The translations under genes and the position numbers were made by a program. The notes under the pieces were generated by a model. That model was not told the DNA's origin. It made no database searches and saw only the letters and a list, made by a program, of their open reading frames with translations. Positions 1 to 4,812 of a stretch of 6,558 nucleotides of DNA are shown one piece after another. How positions within the stretch are numbered: the stretch's first letter is position 1; each line of letters starts with the position of its first letter. The DNA comes from an uncultured Eubacteriales bacterium (GTDB lineage Bacteria > Bacillota > Clostridia > Peptostreptococcales > Anaerovoracaceae), in the NCBI GenBank assembly GCA_900542295.1, contig UQNJ01000022.1:1-6558 (forward strand). The letters run 5' to 3'.

Positions 1-136
1 TATCAACTCCATAGTTCTCGTCTAAAATATGAATAATTCTGAATATCTCCGCTATTATATCTTGTGGGATCTCATACTCACGGCAACACCTTTCGATTTC
101 TTCTTTTTGCGTAATCGTCCAAAATTTTTTAATCAT
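1..136 (-). CDS. Hypothetical small protein, 3' end cut by window edge
   Basis: The ATG at 136-134 opens a frame that stays open to the window edge, giving 45 visible residues (MIKKFWTITQKEEIERC at the N-terminus). It begins 6 bases after the TGA of the preceding gene (143-145). Its ribosome binding site, AGGAG, lies inside the last codons of that gene, so the two are probably translationally coupled and belong to the same operon as the DUF1643 gene. The visible part is charged, has a Cys-Cys pair near residues 17-18 and looks helical. I do not recognise a family. The real C-terminus lies outside the window. Confidence 0.6.
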   Translation of the reverse strand, partial: MIKKFWTITQKEEIERCCREYEIPQDIIAEIFRIIHILDENYGVD

Positions 137-142
137 ATTTTT

Positions 143-517
143 TCACTCTCCTATCGTTTTCATGGAATAGATAGCGTACACCTTTCCCTGTCTGTCTAAA
201 AATTCCAAGTCATAACTAACCCATCTCCTATTTTCATTCATTGGGTGCTTTTTGTTCTTGATGTCGATTTGAAAAAAATTATTGTCCGGAATCCGGACTA
301 AAGTATGGTCAAGATTCAGTTCCTCTAAAATATCTGATGTATCATCTTGAACAGGTGTCAGGATGATAGAAATATAGCCATTTCTTCCTATATCTTTATT
401 TTCAAGTAATTCTTCAACCGTGTTTAAAATTTCCAACGGAATTTCATTATTAGCCAACAACGGATTTATCTGTTTTAACATTTTCAACGCTTCCCATGTC
501 TTTATTTTTACATTCAT
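143..517 (-). CDS. Hypothetical protein, 124 aa, second gene of the DUF1643 operon
   Basis: A 124-residue soluble protein with no membrane segment or signal peptide. The first 45 residues look helical and acidic/leucine-rich. The remainder, with stretches such as GYISIILTPV and WVSYDLEFLD, looks beta-rich. I do not recognise the family. The start ATG at 517-515 is preceded by a purine-rich AAAGGAAAGG ribosome binding site. The gene overlaps the annotated 3' end of the DUF1643 gene by 68 bases, which is unusually long. In the -1 frame of that upstream gene a TGA overlaps this ATG as ATGA, which suggests the two were once, or still partly are, stop/start coupled. The existence of the gene is well supported by length, ribosome binding site and operon position; function is unknown. 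Confidence 0.75.
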   Translation of the reverse strand: MNVKIKTWEALKMLKQINPLLANNEIPLEILNTVEELLENKDIGRNGYISIILTPVQDDTSDILEELNLDHTLVRIPDNNFFQIDIKNKKHPMNENRRWVSYDLEFLDRQGKVYAIYSMKTIGE

Positions 518-1166
518 GACTTTCTACCTTTCCTTTCTTTTTTTCTGTATTTATCGCTTTCTTCCCTTTTTCTGTCTTGTCACGTTTTTCACTCTGCATT
601 AAGGCTTCTAAACCTTCTTTTAGTGGATAATTCACCAAATTCCATTTTTCTCTTGGATAATGCAATCCCAAATAGAGAGGATGGACTCCAATACTTTTCA
701 TACTGATTCCATCTACGGAAATAGATTTTACATTTTTACTAAGTCCTTTTTCTGCTATCATGGACAAAAGATCCTGTTTTGCAAGGATTGTACTTTTATG
801 TGTTGACAAAGAATTTCCCCATGCTATTACAATGTCATACTCTTTAATATCATCCTCTTCCAAAATTTCTTCTATGTATGCAAGGCTATTTTCTTGTAAC
901 TCACTAACACTTGGTTTCTTGGTAATGACAGTTGCATATAGATTAACAATCCGCATTTCTTTCCAGCCAAAATCATTCACATGATTCATTAAATGCATCG
1001 TAGATACATCTAACATTCCACAATTATCTGCTGAAATAGTCGGATACAATTCAATCACTAATGCTTTTTTACCATCTTCTCCCCACTTTCTTCGAATCTC
1101 ATAGGTGTTCTTTCCATCATCTGTTCCTACTGCCCAAACTTTAAAATTCATCTCTCCTGTAATCAT
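450..1166 (-). CDS. DUF1643 domain protein with charged C-terminal tail
   Basis: A 238-residue protein. Residues about 8-181 carry the pattern of the DUF1643 family: a degenerate form of the LNPSTAD block (YPTISADNC, 41-49), IVNLYAT (73-79), DIVIAWG (111-117) and HPLYLG (162-167). The biochemical function of DUF1643 is not established to my knowledge; the family is common in phages and mobile elements. Residues 191-238 form a low-complexity Lys/Glu/Asp tail outside the domain, and its last 68 bases overlap the next gene. The ATG at 1166 was chosen because AGGAGG (1174-1179) lies 7 bases upstream; a longer frame from 1235 would pass through the leader hairpin. The tail contains an A7 run at 538-544, so it may be the product of a frame change. 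It is the first gene of a three-gene operon. Confidence 0.85.
   Translation of the reverse strand: MITGEMNFKVWAVGTDDGKNTYEIRRKWGEDGKKALVIELYPTISADNCGMLDVSTMHLMNHVNDFGWKEMRIVNLYATVITKKPSVSELQENSLAYIEEILEEDDIKEYDIVIAWGNSLSTHKSTILAKQDLLSMIAEKGLSKNVKSISVDGISMKSIGVHPLYLGLHYPREKWNLVNYPLKEGLEALMQSEKRDKTEKGKKAINTEKKKGKVESHECKNKDMGSVENVKTDKSVVG
537..543 (-). other. A AAA AAG slippery heptamer in the DUF1643 gene
   Basis: On the minus strand, the reading phase of the DUF1643 gene gives GAA AAA AAG, containing the heptamer A AAA AAG, the same one used for -1 frameshifting in E. coli dnaX. A -1 slip yields seven more residues (ERKGRKS) and then TGA at 516-514, giving a 217-residue product whose stop overlaps the start of the next gene as ATGA. 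The heptamer and both frames are seen directly. Whether it is a functional frameshift site, or a homopolymer length change from A8 to A7, is not decidable here. Confidence 0.45.
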
Positions 1167-1191
1167 GCTCTTTCCTCCTAAATACACAAAA

Positions 1192-1223
1192 AGGACTAAT
1201 AGTTTTCTTGTTCTATTAGTCCT
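1192..1223 (-). terminator. Leader hairpin plus T-run before the DUF1643 gene (possible attenuator)
   Basis: Perfect 11-base inverted arms (AGGACTAATAG at 1192-1202 and its complement at 1213-1223) enclose a 10-base loop. On the minus strand the stem is followed directly by TTTTTGTG, so it has the form of an intrinsic terminator, although with only four G-C pairs it is weak. It lies between the candidate promoter (1235-1262) and the AGGAGG of the DUF1643 gene. It would therefore act as a leader attenuator, as an mRNA-stabilising 5' stem or as an operator dyad. It could also end read-through from the toxin-antitoxin genes. Confidence 0.5.
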
Positions 1224-1234
1224 AACCTTTATCA

Positions 1235-1262
1235 TTCATATTCGCAAATAAAATCTTGTCAC
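1235..1262 (-). promoter_or_regulatory. Candidate sigma-A promoter for the DUF1643 operon
   Basis: On the minus strand GTGACA (1262-1257) matches the -35 consensus at five of six bases. It is followed after 16 bases by TATGAA (1240-1235), four of six for -10. Transcription would start just before the 1192-1223 hairpin, placing that stem at the extreme 5' end of the message. The -10 is weak, so this is tentative. Confidence 0.35.
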
Positions 1263-1345
1263 TATACTTTTTAGTATTGGTATTATGGTTCTATTTGGTT
1301 TTATATGTGTTCAACTGTCCTAAATCCATAGGCTGTACTGAACAG

Positions 1346-1378
1346 TGTTATCAAATTGTTATCACATCTCTGTTATCA
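1346..1378. repeat. Three copies of TGTTATCA around the toxin stop codon
   Basis: TGTTATCA occurs at 1346-1353, 1357-1364 and 1371-1378 on the plus strand, with start-to-start spacings of 11 and 14 bases. The last copy includes the toxin stop codon. They could be protein-binding half-sites upstream of the DUF1643 promoter or chance in AT-rich DNA. No function is assigned. Confidence 0.3.
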
Positions 1379-1675
1379 ATCAAAGATTCTCGTAATATCC
1401 TGATATCGGTTAACTACACGATAAATCTCTACATATTCATTACCAATCTTGTAGATAATTACATAATCTTCCCATATCGCATATTTATAATCTGTCCGAA
1501 AGCTGACCCGTTTGGATAAATCCGACCCCATTCCCGGAAACATCTGAAGATTTTCAAATTTACCATAAATCTCTTTTATCGTCTTTGCAGCATATTCTTC
1601 ATTATCCTCAGCAATGTAATCTCGGATATTTTTCAAATCCTTTGCAACAATCGGATTGATCCGCAATTTTAACAT
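1376..1675 (-). CDS. RelE/ParE-family toxin of a type II toxin-antitoxin pair
   Basis: A 99-residue basic protein with the RelE/ParE fold pattern: N-terminal INPIVAKDLKNIRDYI helix (6-21), helix around 27-45, FPGMG turn (46-50), then strands with RTDYKYAIWEDYVIIYKI (60-77) and the C-terminal strand YVEIYRVVNRYQD (81-93). RelE-type members cleave mRNA on the ribosome; ParE-type members poison gyrase. The sequence alone does not decide between them. The ATG at 1675 lies one base after the antitoxin stop codon (1679-1677) and its GGGGGAA ribosome binding site lies in the end of the antitoxin gene, so toxin synthesis is coupled to antitoxin synthesis. Length is normal and no disruption is seen, so it is probably active. 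Confidence 0.85.
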   Translation of the reverse strand: MLKLRINPIVAKDLKNIRDYIAEDNEEYAAKTIKEIYGKFENLQMFPGMGSDLSKRVSFRTDYKYAIWEDYVIIYKIGNEYVEIYRVVNRYQDITRIFD

Positions 1676-1676
1676 C

Positions 1677-1925
1677 TTATTCCCCCACAAGTGCTTTTAA
1701 TTCATCCAAATCCAGCCAGCCTTCTCCGTCTTTCACTGCTTCTTCGGCTTCCTGCAGCTTCATCAGAAGCTTTTTCTCTGCCCGGTCACGCTCATAATCT
1801 TCAATATCCATGACAACGAAACGTCCTCTGCCATTCTTGGTCAGATATACTGGTTCTCCTTTGTGACAGTTCTTCAGGACTTCGTTATAATTTCTCAAAT
1901 CAGATACTGGTAAAATATTTGCCAT
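1677..1925 (-). CDS. Phd/YefM-family antitoxin
   Basis: An 82-residue acidic protein. Residues 1-48 match the Phd/YefM DNA-binding and dimerisation fold: ILPVSDLRNYNEVL (4-17), then GEPVYLTKNGRGRFVVMDIEDYE (23-45). Residues 49-82 form the acidic helical C-terminus (LLMKLQEAEEAVKDGEGW) that normally wraps and neutralises the RelE/ParE toxin. It precedes the toxin by one base, the usual antitoxin-first order. AAGGAG lies 10 bases before the ATG at 1925. Members of this family repress their own operon, with the toxin as co-repressor; the dyad at 1985-2018, overlapping the -35 region, is the obvious candidate operator. Complete and of normal length. Confidence 0.88.
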   Translation of the reverse strand: MANILPVSDLRNYNEVLKNCHKGEPVYLTKNGRGRFVVMDIEDYERDRAEKKLLMKLQEAEEAVKDGEGWLDLDELKALVGE

Positions 1926-1972
1926 ATTCTTTCAGCTCCTTCCTTTGATTTCAAATTGTTTCTTCTACTTCT

Positions 1973-2000
1973 ATTATACACAAAAAGCTGTAAAATTCAA
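1973..2000 (-). promoter_or_regulatory. Promoter of the toxin-antitoxin operon
   Basis: On the minus strand TTGAAT (2000-1995) and a perfect TATAAT (1978-1973) are separated by 16 bases. This gives a start point near 1966 and an untranslated leader of about 40 bases before the antitoxin ATG at 1925. The -35 box and most of the spacer lie inside the dyad at 1985-2018, so a repressor bound to the dyad would block RNA polymerase. Confidence 0.6.
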
Positions 2001-2018
2001 CGTGAATTTTTACAGCTT
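1985..2018 (-). terminator. Strong dyad: merR terminator and candidate toxin-antitoxin operator
   Basis: Arms at 1985-1999 (AAGCTGTAAAATTCA) and 2003-2018 are complementary over 15 bases apart from one bulged base, with a three-base loop. On the minus strand the stem is followed by TTTTTGTG, an intrinsic terminator 44 bases after the merR stop codon. On the plus strand it is followed by CTTCTTTTATT, so it may work both ways, although no plus-strand gene needs it. The same DNA covers the -35 region of the toxin-antitoxin promoter, so it may double as operator. Confidence 0.65.
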
Positions 2019-2061
2019 CTTTTATTATAACCAGCTTCAATTTTATTCTATAAACTGGAAT

Positions 2062-2466
2062 TTACCTTCTGCTCATATAAAATATATCAATAGCTTTACT
2101 TGCAAACTCTGCTGTGCCAACTCCTCCAACATCATCAATATTTTCCGTAAGTTCTCCTCCACCGGCATACATTCTTCCAAGACCGCATAAAATCTTATCA
2201 GAACATGTATAAAAATGATCTGTAATGTAATCCTGAAGTTTCCTTACCTGCAACTGCACCTGTTCATCTTCTGGATCCATTTCTTTCATTTGTCCAAACT
2301 CAACAAATAATTGCATAAACTCATTTGCAACAGTAGCTTCATCGTCTTTCGTCCAGTTCTTTGTTTTCTCTTCAAACTCCTTATACTCAGAGGTTTGTCC
2401 CCATTGTTCTTTTGCTCGTTTAGAATACTCATCAATCTTTGTTGTATCAAATACTTTAAAATCCAT
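2062..2466 (-). CDS. Possible internal translation product: TipAS domain alone (134 aa)
   Basis: The in-frame ATG for Met111 of the MerR-TipAS protein (2466-2464) is preceded by AGGAG at 2479-2475 with an 8-base spacer, as good a ribosome binding site as that of the full-length protein. It falls at the junction between the coiled coil and the drug-binding domain. Streptomyces lividans tipA is known to make both TipAL and, from an internal in-frame start near residue 110, a free TipAS drug-binding protein that acts as a sink. The match in position suggests the same here. The site is seen; its use is inference. Confidence 0.45.
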   Translation of the reverse strand: MDFKVFDTTKIDEYSKRAKEQWGQTSEYKEFEEKTKNWTKDDEATVANEFMQLFVEFGQMKEMDPEDEQVQLQVRKLQDYITDHFYTCSDKILCGLGRMYAGGGELTENIDDVGGVGTAEFASKAIDIFYMSRR

Positions 2467-2796
2467 ATATTTCACTCCTATTCCTTTTATTCCTCGAGCG
2501 AAACTAATAAGATTTTCAAGATGCTCTTTTTTCATAGTTAGCAATTCAATCTGCTGCTCTAATGCTTTGTTCCTGTCAAAGTTAGGGGCATCAATTATCT
2601 TTTTAATCTCCTTAAGCGGAAATTCCAATTCTTTAAACAGTAAAATTTGTTGCAGCCTTTCCAAGGATGTATCGTCATACAACCTATAACCTGACTCTGT
2701 ATATTCAATAGGTTTTAAGAGACCAATGGTATCATAATACTGCAGAGTGCGTATACTCACTCCTGTTAATTTACTTACCTCATTCACTGTCATCAT
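2062..2796 (-). CDS. MerR-family regulator with TipAS drug-binding domain
   Basis: A 244-residue protein, close to Streptomyces TipAL and Bacillus Mta in length. Residues 1-70 are the MerR winged helix (VNEVSKLTGVSIRTLQYYD, then GLLKPIEYTESGYRLYDD). Residues 75-105 form the dimerisation coiled coil. Residues about 111-244 match the TipAS antibiotic-recognition domain, with YKEFEEKT, DHFYTCSDKILCGLGRMYAG (193-212) and a C-terminal AIDIFY helix. TipAS proteins bind thiopeptides or other bulky drugs and activate transcription by untwisting a promoter with a long spacer. Cys198 and Cys204 lie where TipAS cysteines occur, but exact equivalence to the thiopeptide-reactive one is unproven. The ATG at 2796 was chosen because AGGAGG (2805-2810) lies 8 bases upstream. 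The ATG at 2802 is only 2 bases from it, and a frame from TTG 2853 would begin inside the promoter. Confidence 0.92.
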   Translation of the reverse strand: MMTVNEVSKLTGVSIRTLQYYDTIGLLKPIEYTESGYRLYDDTSLERLQQILLFKELEFPLKEIKKIIDAPNFDRNKALEQQIELLTMKKEHLENLISFARGIKGIGVKYMDFKVFDTTKIDEYSKRAKEQWGQTSEYKEFEEKTKNWTKDDEATVANEFMQLFVEFGQMKEMDPEDEQVQLQVRKLQDYITDHFYTCSDKILCGLGRMYAGGGELTENIDDVGGVGTAEFASKAIDIFYMSRR

Positions 2797-2822
2797 TGTC
2801 ATTTCCTCCTCTCGATAAACAT

Positions 2823-2853
2823 ATCGTAAACTATTACGTTGCGTAGGAGTCAA
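2823..2853 (-). promoter_or_regulatory. MerR-type autoregulated promoter with 19-base spacer and operator dyad
   Basis: On the minus strand TTGACT (2853-2848) is followed after exactly 19 bases by TACGAT (2828-2823). A spacer of 19-20 bases is the hallmark of promoters activated by MerR-family proteins. The spacer holds an imperfect dyad centred near 2840: ACTCCTACG on the left mirrors CGTAATAGT on the right, with mismatches at two inner positions. The start point would fall near 2816, just ahead of the AGGAGG at 2805-2810. An AT-rich stretch (about 2854-2885) upstream could act as an UP element. No second copy of this dyad was seen elsewhere in the window. Confidence 0.7.
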
Positions 2854-2925
2854 TAGTTTTTCAAAGAAATTTTCAAAATTAACAGCTTGATAAATCCCGA
2901 TTTTCTTAATTCTCCAAACTTGAAG

Positions 2926-3444
2926 TTATAGTGCAATCTTTTTCCATTTTCTAATCTTGGTTCTAAAGGTTCCGAACGGAGCAACTGTATTAACATGTAT
3001 GAATTTGTATACTTCCCAGACAGCTGTTTTAGTTGCTTCGTCAGCCCATTTTCTCATATGTGGTTTAAATAATTCTTCATCACTCAGAGAATCAATCATT
3101 GCATAAATAGAGTTGATATTCTCATTCAATCTGTCTTTCAATTCTTGCAGTGACAGCTGAGCATATGTATCTGTGAACCATTGATATAATTCGCCAAGCT
3201 GATTCCACTTAAAATTATCCGAAGGAGTTTTGACAGGAATACCCTTTCTTTCGTCTGATTCCCATTTAATAACAAGAGTTGTCCAGCCAACCTGATAAGC
3301 AAGATTTTCTGCCGGAGTTCGATCGATCTCATCAATTCTCTTATCTTTTAAATGCTCCGGAATATCATTAAATTCTGAAATATATTTTGCAAAGCTTTTA
3401 TTTATCTCGTTTTTAAGTTCGTCTTTATTCTCATATGTTCTCAA
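2926..3444 (-). CDS. ClbS/DfsB family (DUF1706) four-helix-bundle protein
   Basis: A 172-residue soluble protein, close to the usual family length of about 165-175. It opens with RTYENKDELKNEI (2-14), has the helix AENLAYQVGWTTLVIKWE (45-62), a central KWNQLGELYQWF helix (79-90), and the conserved C-terminal block YKFIHVNTVAPFGTFRTKIRKWKK (146-169). ClbS protects colibactin producers by hydrolysing the electrophilic cyclopropane; DfsB belongs to the same family. Members in non-producers are usually unassigned, so a role against a reactive small molecule is inference. The start is TTG at 3444-3442, supported by AGGAG (3453-3457) 8 bases upstream and by the lack of an in-frame ATG until Met116. 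It follows the esterase-family gene by 58 bases and precedes the merR promoter. Confidence 0.88.
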   Translation of the reverse strand: MRTYENKDELKNEINKSFAKYISEFNDIPEHLKDKRIDEIDRTPAENLAYQVGWTTLVIKWESDERKGIPVKTPSDNFKWNQLGELYQWFTDTYAQLSLQELKDRLNENINSIYAMIDSLSDEELFKPHMRKWADEATKTAVWEVYKFIHVNTVAPFGTFRTKIRKWKKIAL

Positions 3445-3469
3445 TAGTCTATCTCCTCAGCTTCCGATT

Positions 3470-3490
3470 TTCCAGTTTCAAAAACAGGAA
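3470..3490 (-). other. Small hairpin between the hydrolase and clbS-like genes
   Basis: On the minus strand, nine-base arms (TTCCTGTTT and AAACTGGAA) pair around a TTG loop with one internal mismatch. No T-run follows, so it is not an intrinsic terminator. It sits just upstream of the AGGAG of the ClbS-like gene. It could be an mRNA stability or processing element that sets the ratio of the two products, or be incidental. Confidence 0.3.
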
Positions 3491-3502
3491 GTTTTGCATA
3501 CG

Positions 3503-4756
3503 TTATTCTTCTAATATTTTTGTAGGGTTCGCATCCGTTACAAATATCATACTATCATAAAGCTCCGCAGGAGGTTGAAACATTCGATAACTTGGAGGAA
3601 GAAGTCGCATAATGATTGAGTAGCTTTCTCCAAGTGTTCCCATATAGGTGTATTCAGAAGCCTGCCTACCCAGTTCAGAATTTTCCGGGACTTTAGTAAA
3701 ATCCAACCAACAAATATCAAATCCCGCCAGTTTTGCCGCCTTTGCTAAAGGGTCATGGGAATAAAACACCTGAATTGTACGCTTTTCAGGCGAACGGGTC
3801 GGCATATTGCAATGGGTTTTATAAAAATCGGTACCAATGACATAGTAACCGTTTGCTGCGTCCTTGGAAAGAAGTTTACCCATCGAGTCAAAACTGCCCC
3901 ATTTTGCGACATGGCTGTTGTGACCTGTCACAAAGATTTTTTCATGCCCATTTCGCTGCTCCTGCTGTAAAATCCACTGTACATTTTCTGCCATAAATTG
4001 ATCTCTTAATGTAGCACCATCATCATTTGTCAGAGTTTGAAGCTCGGAATGCTGCATTAAAATATCTACAAAGTGAATTGCATTTTCCGAACCGTTCTTG
4101 CTTTCCAATTCTTTCTTCACTTGTGTAAGGGTTTCAGTTCGAGTAGATAAATCGCATTCACTGCTCCAGTTTTCACCTTCCACAAGTTTCTGCAAGTTTG
4201 TTGTGTCCACTTCCAGTTCTTTGCAGGATTCTTTCAAAAACCTCATGCTGTAAGAAAGCCTCTGCATATCAAAACCGTAAAAGCGAAGGTCTTCGCCTTC
4301 CAATGCACTTTCATTGTACTGGCGCATATAGGAGATAAGTTCTGCCATCTCTTCCGTTCTATAAATGGAAAATCCAATCGCTGCGGCTGCTTCCTGTGCT
4401 GTCCCCTCACCGCCGTGTATATATCGGTTTACCTGCTCGCAACCGCCGTAGTCACCTTCAAGGGCAAACGCCCTAACACCATTATTTTTTACCATCAGCT
4501 TGAACACTTCCAGCTTCAACTGCTGAAATTCTGCATTTCCGTGAGTAGCTTCTCCCAATGCAATTATTTTTGCACTTTCAGGCACAGTTATATTTTCAAC
4601 GGGTTCAGCATAAGCTAAAAACTCTTCTGGATTCACATTTTCTCCTGTGCCAAAACCTCCAAAACGCATAAATACAAGTGCCGCTAAAGCCATAACACCT
4701 AATAATCCAAAAACGATATATCTTATCTTAAATCTTCTTGTCTTTTTATTCTTCAT
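3503..4756 (-). CDS. Membrane-anchored erythromycin-esterase-family hydrolase
   Basis: A 417-residue protein of the EreA/EreB/succinoglycan-biosynthesis-like hydrolase family. Residues 1-12 are strongly basic (MKNKKTRRFKIR), followed by one hydrophobic segment (13-30). By the positive-inside rule this makes a signal anchor with the enzyme domain outside the cell. The domain has GEATHG (68-73), ALEGDY (98-103), GFDMQ (161-165), RDQFMAENVQWI (251-262) and TGHNSHVAKWG (277-287). Glu69, His72, Glu100, His279 and His282 keep the spacing of the EreB active-site residues Glu43, His46, Glu74, His285 and His288 as I recall them, so it is probably catalytically competent. Classical Ere enzymes are cytosolic and open macrolide lactones; the substrate here is not known and macrolide resistance should not be assumed. 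The ATG follows AAAGGAAAGG. It lies 56 bases after the XRE gene. Confidence 0.88.
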   Translation of the reverse strand: MKNKKTRRFKIRYIVFGLLGVMALAALVFMRFGGFGTGENVNPEEFLAYAEPVENITVPESAKIIALGEATHGNAEFQQLKLEVFKLMVKNNGVRAFALEGDYGGCEQVNRYIHGGEGTAQEAAAAIGFSIYRTEEMAELISYMRQYNESALEGEDLRFYGFDMQRLSYSMRFLKESCKELEVDTTNLQKLVEGENWSSECDLSTRTETLTQVKKELESKNGSENAIHFVDILMQHSELQTLTNDDGATLRDQFMAENVQWILQQEQRNGHEKIFVTGHNSHVAKWGSFDSMGKLLSKDAANGYYVIGTDFYKTHCNMPTRSPEKRTIQVFYSHDPLAKAAKLAGFDICWLDFTKVPENSELGRQASEYTYMGTLGESYSIIMRLLPPSYRMFQPPAELYDSMIFVTDANPTKILEE

Positions 4757-4812
4757 ATCTGATAGACCTTTCCTTTATAGTGAATCAGTTGTCTTACATC
4801 CGTTTTACACGC

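Noticed and set aside
1167..1235. DUF1643 start at 1235
   Set aside because: The extension translates the leader hairpin and passes the AGGAGG; ATG 1166 is 7 bases from AGGAGG.
1256..1519. Plus-strand open frame over the toxin 3' end and the intergenic region
   Set aside because: There is no ribosome binding site, the composition is that of AT-rich noise, and it runs antisense to a well-supported toxin.
1676..1690. Toxin start at TTG 1690
   Set aside because: It would overlap the antitoxin. ATG 1675 has GGGGGAA upstream and gives the usual RelE/ParE N-terminus.
2797..2853. Longer MerR start at TTG 2853 (19 extra residues) or ATG 2802
   Set aside because: 2853 lies inside the -35 box of the gene's own promoter, and 2802 is only 2 bases from AGGAGG. 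ATG 2796 has the correct 8-base spacing and matches the family N-terminus.
2911..2930. Palindrome AACTTCAAGTT at the end of the ClbS-like gene as a terminator
   Set aside because: The loop would be a single base and no T-run follows on the minus strand.
3138..3335. Minus-strand open frame of 65 codons inside the ClbS-like gene
   Set aside because: Out-of-frame shadow of a recognised family gene with no start signals.
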